Of a stretch of 32,459 nucleotides of DNA, positions 29,376 to 32,459 are shown one piece after another. Under the pieces are notes generated by a model. It was not told the origin of the DNA, did no database searches, and worked only from the letters and a program-made list of their open reading frames with translations. Numbering within the stretch: the first letter of the stretch is position 1; each line of letters opens with the position of its first letter. Made by a program: the position numbers and the translations under genes. Source of the DNA: Chromatiales bacterium (GTDB lineage Bacteria > Pseudomonadota > Gammaproteobacteria > SZUA-152); the NCBI GenBank assembly GCA_026982475.1, contig JALSHB010000208.1:1-32459 (forward strand). Direction: 5' to 3'.

Positions 29376-31010
29376 ATGAGCCAGCACTTCAATCACGATA
29401 TCCTCGTCATCGGCAGCGGCGCCGCCGGCCTCAGCCTGGCCCTGCGCCTCGACCCCGCCATTCGCGTCGCGGTGATCGCCAAGTCGGCGCTCTCAGAGGG
29501 CAGCACCCGTTACGCCCAGGGCGGCATCTCCGCGGTACTCGATCCTGGCGACTCGGTGGAGGCCCACATTGCCGACACCCTCGACGCCGGCGCCGGCCTG
29601 TGCAAGCCGGAGGTGGTGCGCTTCACCACCGAGCATGGCGCCGACCAGATCCGTTGGCTGCGGTCGCTGGGCATGCAGTTCACAGTGCGCGAGGGCCACG
29701 ACGACGAATGCCACCTGACCCGCGAGGGCGGCCACAGCCACCGCCGCGTGGCCCACGCCACCGACGCCACCGGCCGCGCGCTGGAGGATACCCTGATCCG
29801 CGCGGTACGGGAACGCCCCAACATCGAGGTATTCGAGAACCACATCGCCGTGGATATCATCACCGCCGCCAAGCTCGGCCAGCGGCCGCAGCGCGCCCTC
29901 GGCGCCTACGTGCTGGACCGCGACAGCGGCCGCGTGCAGGTCTTCCACGCCCGCAACGTGGCGCTGGCCACCGGCGGCGCCAGCAAGGTCTACCTCTACA
30001 CCAGCAACCCGGACGTCTCCACCGGCGACGGCATCGCCATGGCCTGGCGCGCCGGCTGCCGCACCGCCAACATGGAATTTATCCAGTTTCACCCCACCTG
30101 TCTGTATCACCCGCAGGCCAAGTCATTCCTGATTTCCGAGGCCCTGCGCGGCGAGGGCGCGAAACTGTTGCTGCCCGACGGCAGCCGCTTCATGGACCGC
30201 TTCGACCCACGTGGCGAGCTGGCCCCGCGCGACGTCGTCGCCCGCGCCATCGACCACGAGATGAAGCGCCTCGGCGCCGACTGTCTGTACCTCGACATCA
30301 GCTTCAAGCCGGCGGACTTCATCAAGGCGCACTTTCCCAACATCTACCGGCGCTGCCTGGAATTCGGCTTCGACATGACAAAGGAGCCGCTGCCCATCGT
30401 ACCCGCCGCCCACTACACCTGCGGCGGCGTGATGACCGACCTGCACGGCCGCACCGACCTGGCCGGCCTGTACGCCATCGGCGAGACCGCCTGCACCGGC
30501 CTGCACGGCGCCAACCGCCTGGCCAGCAACTCGCTGCTGGAATGTCTGGTGTTCGGCGAGGCCGCCGCCGAGGACATCAACCGCCACTGGCGGGAACAAC
30601 GCATCCCCGAACACCTGCCGGACTGGGACGAGAGCCGCGTCAGCGACTCCGACGAACAGATCGTCGTCGCCCACAACTGGGACGAACTGCGCCGTTTCAT
30701 GTGGGACTACGTGGGCATCGTGCGCACCAGCAAGCGTCTGCAGCGCGCGCAGCGGCGCATCGACCTGCTGGTCCTGGAGATCGAGGAGTACTACAGCAAC
30801 TTCAGCATCACCAACGACCTCATCGAGCTGCGCAACCTGGTGCAGGCCGCCGAGCTGATCATCCGCTCCGCCCTGCAACGCACCGAGAGCCGCGGCCTGC
30901 ACTACACCCTCGACTACCCGCACACCGACGACACCCGCCCGCCCCAGGACACGGTGCTCACACCCACCAACTACACGCCCCGCGCCAAGACCCTGCGGGA
31001 AAGCGCCTGA
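29376..31010 (+). CDS. nadB: L-aspartate oxidase
   Basis: FAD enzyme that oxidises aspartate to iminoaspartate, the first step of de novo NAD synthesis; NadA is not in this window. It has 544 residues from the ATG at 29376; an in-frame GTG at 29370 is an alternative. The N-terminal dinucleotide fold has [15 protein letters not shown]. Family blocks are [39 protein letters not shown], and the FAD-binding [18 protein letters not shown] near residues 387-404. The helical C-terminus resembles that of succinate dehydrogenase flavoproteins. It is divergent from rpoE, as in E. coli, and convergent with the ygfX-like gene. Confidence 0.98.
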   Translation: MSQHFNHDILVIGSGAAGLSLALRLDPAIRVAVIAKSALSEGSTRYAQGGISAVLDPGDSVEAHIADTLDAGAGLCKPEVVRFTTEHGADQIRWLRSLGMQFTVREGHDDECHLTREGGHSHRRVAHATDATGRALEDTLIRAVRERPNIEVFENHIAVDIITAAKLGQRPQRALGAYVLDRDSGRVQVFHARNVALATGGASKVYLYTSNPDVSTGDGIAMAWRAGCRTANMEFIQFHPTCLYHPQAKSFLISEALRGEGAKLLLPDGSRFMDRFDPRGELAPRDVVARAIDHEMKRLGADCLYLDISFKPADFIKAHFPNIYRRCLEFGFDMTKEPLPIVPAAHYTCGGVMTDLHGRTDLAGLYAIGETACTGLHGANRLASNSLLECLVFGEAAAEDINRHWREQRIPEHLPDWDESRVSDSDEQIVVAHNWDELRRFMWDYVGIVRTSKRLQRAQRRIDLLVLEIEEYYSNFSITNDLIELRNLVQAAELIIRSALQRTESRGLHYTLDYPHTDDTRPPQDTVLTPTNYTPRAKTLRESA

Positions 31011-31017
31011 GACTCAC

Positions 31018-31491
31018 TCAATTTGCGGAAAACAGACTGCCGGCCTCGGTCGTCAGCCGCACGCGCAGCTGGCGGAACGTCGTGGCATCCAGGCTGTCAC
31101 GGGCAAGCACCAGCGAGCGCGGCAGCCACCGCCCCTCGACGCGCAGGCTCAACACCACCAGCCAGGGATGCAGAAAGCTCGATGGCCGCAAGCGGGCCGC
31201 CACGGTTTCCCCGCTGCACAATTCCACTCGCCATTGATTCTCCGTCTGCCAGACGAGACGACGGACACAGGCGGGGCTGCGCCGCCAGCCCAGCCCACCC
31301 AGGGAAAACCACAGACCGGCGATCACCGCCATAACCAGCAACAGACGTACCGGCCACGGCATTTCGCCCAGCGCCAGCAATACCGCCATGGCGCCGCCGT
31401 GGGTAAACAGCATCAGGGACAACAGCCACCGCGACGGACGCGGTTCAAGGACGAGCGGCGTGGCGTATCTTGGCGACGACATCGGCGGCAT
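31018..31491 (-). CDS. YgfX-like (CptA-type) membrane protein
   Basis: A 157-residue protein with two hydrophobic segments, about 24-42 (LSLMLFTHGGAMAVLLALG) and 46-66 (WPVRLLLVMAVIAGLWFSLGG). A cytoplasmic beta-rich tail with WRVELCSGETVAARLRPSSFLHPWLVVLSLR follows. This layout and the position after sdhE match YgfX, which in E. coli has been described as a toxin (CptA) acting on MreB and FtsZ with SdhE/CptB as partner; that role is disputed. The ATG at 31491 has AGGGA five bases upstream and lies inside sdhE, a 47-base overlap. A second ATG at 31482 is possible. Confidence 0.78.
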   Translation of the reverse strand: MPPMSSPRYATPLVLEPRPSRWLLSLMLFTHGGAMAVLLALGEMPWPVRLLLVMAVIAGLWFSLGGLGWRRSPACVRRLVWQTENQWRVELCSGETVAARLRPSSFLHPWLVVLSLRVEGRWLPRSLVLARDSLDATTFRQLRVRLTTEAGSLFSAN

Positions 31492-31690
31492 CCGAGTCCC
31501 TGGGCATGCTGCGGCCCATGAAATACTCGAGCAGCAGATTGTCCTGGGTGGCGAGCAGGCGCTCGAAGGTGAGGCGTTGCGCGGCGTTCAGTTGCGGATA
31601 GCCGCGTTCGAGGAAACCCTGCAACAGCTCGTCCAGTTCGCGCATGCCACGGCGGCATTGCCAGCGCAGGCGCGGCGAGGCCTCAGACAT
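31445..31690 (-). CDS. sdhE: FAD assembly factor SdhE
   Basis: Small cytoplasmic factor that promotes covalent flavinylation of succinate dehydrogenase subunit SdhA. It is 81 residues long, normal for the family. The diagnostic RRGMRELD motif (about 13-20) is followed by LLQGFLERGY, LNAAQRLTFERLLATQDNLLLEYFMG and a short C-terminal tail. The ATG at 31690 overlaps the sdhB stop by 8 bases, so the SDH iron-sulfur subunit and its maturation factor are coupled. Confidence 0.95.
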   Translation of the reverse strand: MSEASPRLRWQCRRGMRELDELLQGFLERGYPQLNAAQRLTFERLLATQDNLLLEYFMGRSMPRDSDAADVVAKIRHAARP

Positions 31691-32381
31691 GGTGCTTCAG
31701 CATCAGCTTCTTGATGTGCCCGATGGCCCGGGTGGGATTCAGCCCCTTGGGACAGACATCGGCGCAATTCATGATGGTATGGCAGCGGAACAGGTGATAC
31801 GGGCCCTCCAGCTCCGCCAGCCGGTCGCCGGTGGCCTGGTCGCGGCTGTCGGCGAGAAAGCGCCAGGCCTGCAACAGTGCCGCCGGACCGCGGAACTTGT
31901 CCGGGTTCCACCAGAAGGACGGACAGGCCGTGGAGCAGCAGCCACAGAGGATGCATTCGTAGAGACCGTCGAGCTGGTCGCGCTGTTCCGGGGTCTGCAG
32001 ATACTCGGTCTCCGGTTCCGGGTCGTGCACCGTCAGCCAGGGCTTGACGGCACGGTACTGGTGATAGAACTGCTCCATGTCCACCACCAGATCGCGGATC
32101 ACCGGGCGACCCGGCAGCGGCCGGATCTCCACCGTCTCCCCCAGTTCCTTGAGCGGCGTGATACAGGCCAGGCCATTGCGGCCATTGATGTTCATGGCGT
32201 CGGAACCGCACACGCCCTCGCCGCAGGAGCGGCGGAAACTCAGGGTCGGGTCCAACTCGGCCTTGATGCGCAACAGGGCATCGAGCAGCTTGTCGCCATT
32301 GCCGAAACCGTCCAGCAGATATTCCTGCATGCGGGGTTTCTGGCCGTCGTCCGGGTTGTAGCGATAAATCAGAAAACGCAT
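31683..32381 (-). CDS. sdhB: Succinate dehydrogenase iron-sulfur subunit
   Basis: Electron-transfer subunit of respiratory complex II, 232 residues. The [2Fe-2S] ligands are in FRRSCGEGVCGSD (Cys53, Cys58, Asp61) and Cys73 of NGLAC. The [4Fe-4S]/[3Fe-4S] ligands lie in ECILCGCCSTACP (143-153) and RCHTIMNCADVCPKGLNP (Cys200, Cys206, Cys210). The start MRFLIYRYNPDDGQKPRMQ matches enteric SdhB, so I chose the ATG at 32381; the open frame extends 14 codons further. sdhA and sdhCD are probably beyond the window. The last bases (32440-32455) contain ACAGAGACACAG, possibly another repeat arm. Confidence 0.97.
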   Translation of the reverse strand: MRFLIYRYNPDDGQKPRMQEYLLDGFGNGDKLLDALLRIKAELDPTLSFRRSCGEGVCGSDAMNINGRNGLACITPLKELGETVEIRPLPGRPVIRDLVVDMEQFYHQYRAVKPWLTVHDPEPETEYLQTPEQRDQLDGLYECILCGCCSTACPSFWWNPDKFRGPAALLQAWRFLADSRDQATGDRLAELEGPYHLFRCHTIMNCADVCPKGLNPTRAIGHIKKLMLKHHV

Positions 32382-32459
32382 GAGTTTAATTTTCCTGAAC
32401 ATGCCCGCGAGCCATGCCCGCAATTGCCAAAGGATTTGCTACAGAGACACAGCGTGCAC

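Overview
The window is an ordinary-looking stretch of chromosome from a high-GC gammaproteobacterium. Two housekeeping blocks keep the order known from enterics and pseudomonads: nadB-rpoE-rseABC-(degQ/mucD)-lepA-lepB-rnc-era-recO-pdxJ-acpS, and metY(tRNA-fMet)-rimP-nusA-infB-rbfA-truB-rpsO-pnp. I cannot name the genus. The mucD-like protease next to rseC/mucC resembles Pseudomonas and purple-sulfur-type gammaproteobacteria more than E. coli. Nothing looks like a phage, plasmid, CRISPR array or complete insertion sequence.

Layout. 1-833 (-): 5' part of cysM, running off the window. 1070-6868 (+): a tight three-gene accessory operon of TonB-dependent receptor, orphan periplasmic binding protein and BarA-like hybrid histidine kinase. 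It is the best candidate for a poorly described sensing or uptake system. 6926-7810 (-): galU. 7947-16882 (-): pnp, rpsO, truB, rbfA, infB, nusA, rimP. 17157-17404 (-): initiator tRNA followed by two 103-bp tandem repeats that each carry a copy of the tRNA 3' end. 17486-22717 (-): acpS, pdxJ, recO, era, rnc, a DUF4845-type membrane protein and lepB, mostly with 4-nt start/stop overlaps; lepA follows at 22738-24537. 24810-29116 (-): the envelope-stress cluster degQ/mucD, rseC, rseB, rseA, rpoE, with a sigma-E-type promoter in front of rpoE. 29376-31010 (+): nadB. 31018-32381 (-): ygfX-like gene, sdhE, sdhB.

The unusual content is mostly between genes. Hairpin-forming dispersed repeats sit in several intergenic gaps: an ACAGAG-type inverted repeat in three gaps, a GCAAAGG-type inverted repeat, and a 185-bp near-palindrome nested inside an ACAGAG element between rnc and era. 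One arm of that palindrome recurs upstream of galU. A 56-bp MITE-like element flanked by TTTA on both sides lies just upstream of the rpoE promoter. With the tRNA-derived tandem repeats, these are the main targets for follow-up.

How the genes work together: rimP, nusA, infB, rbfA, truB, rpsO and pnp serve ribosome maturation, transcription elongation, translation initiation and RNA decay. LepA, RNase III, Era and RecO add translation, rRNA processing and repair; LepB acts in secretion; PdxJ and AcpS make cofactors. RpoE with RseA, RseB, RseC and the DegQ-type protease senses and relieves misfolding in the periplasm. SdhE flavinylates succinate dehydrogenase, whose iron-sulfur subunit is encoded beside it.
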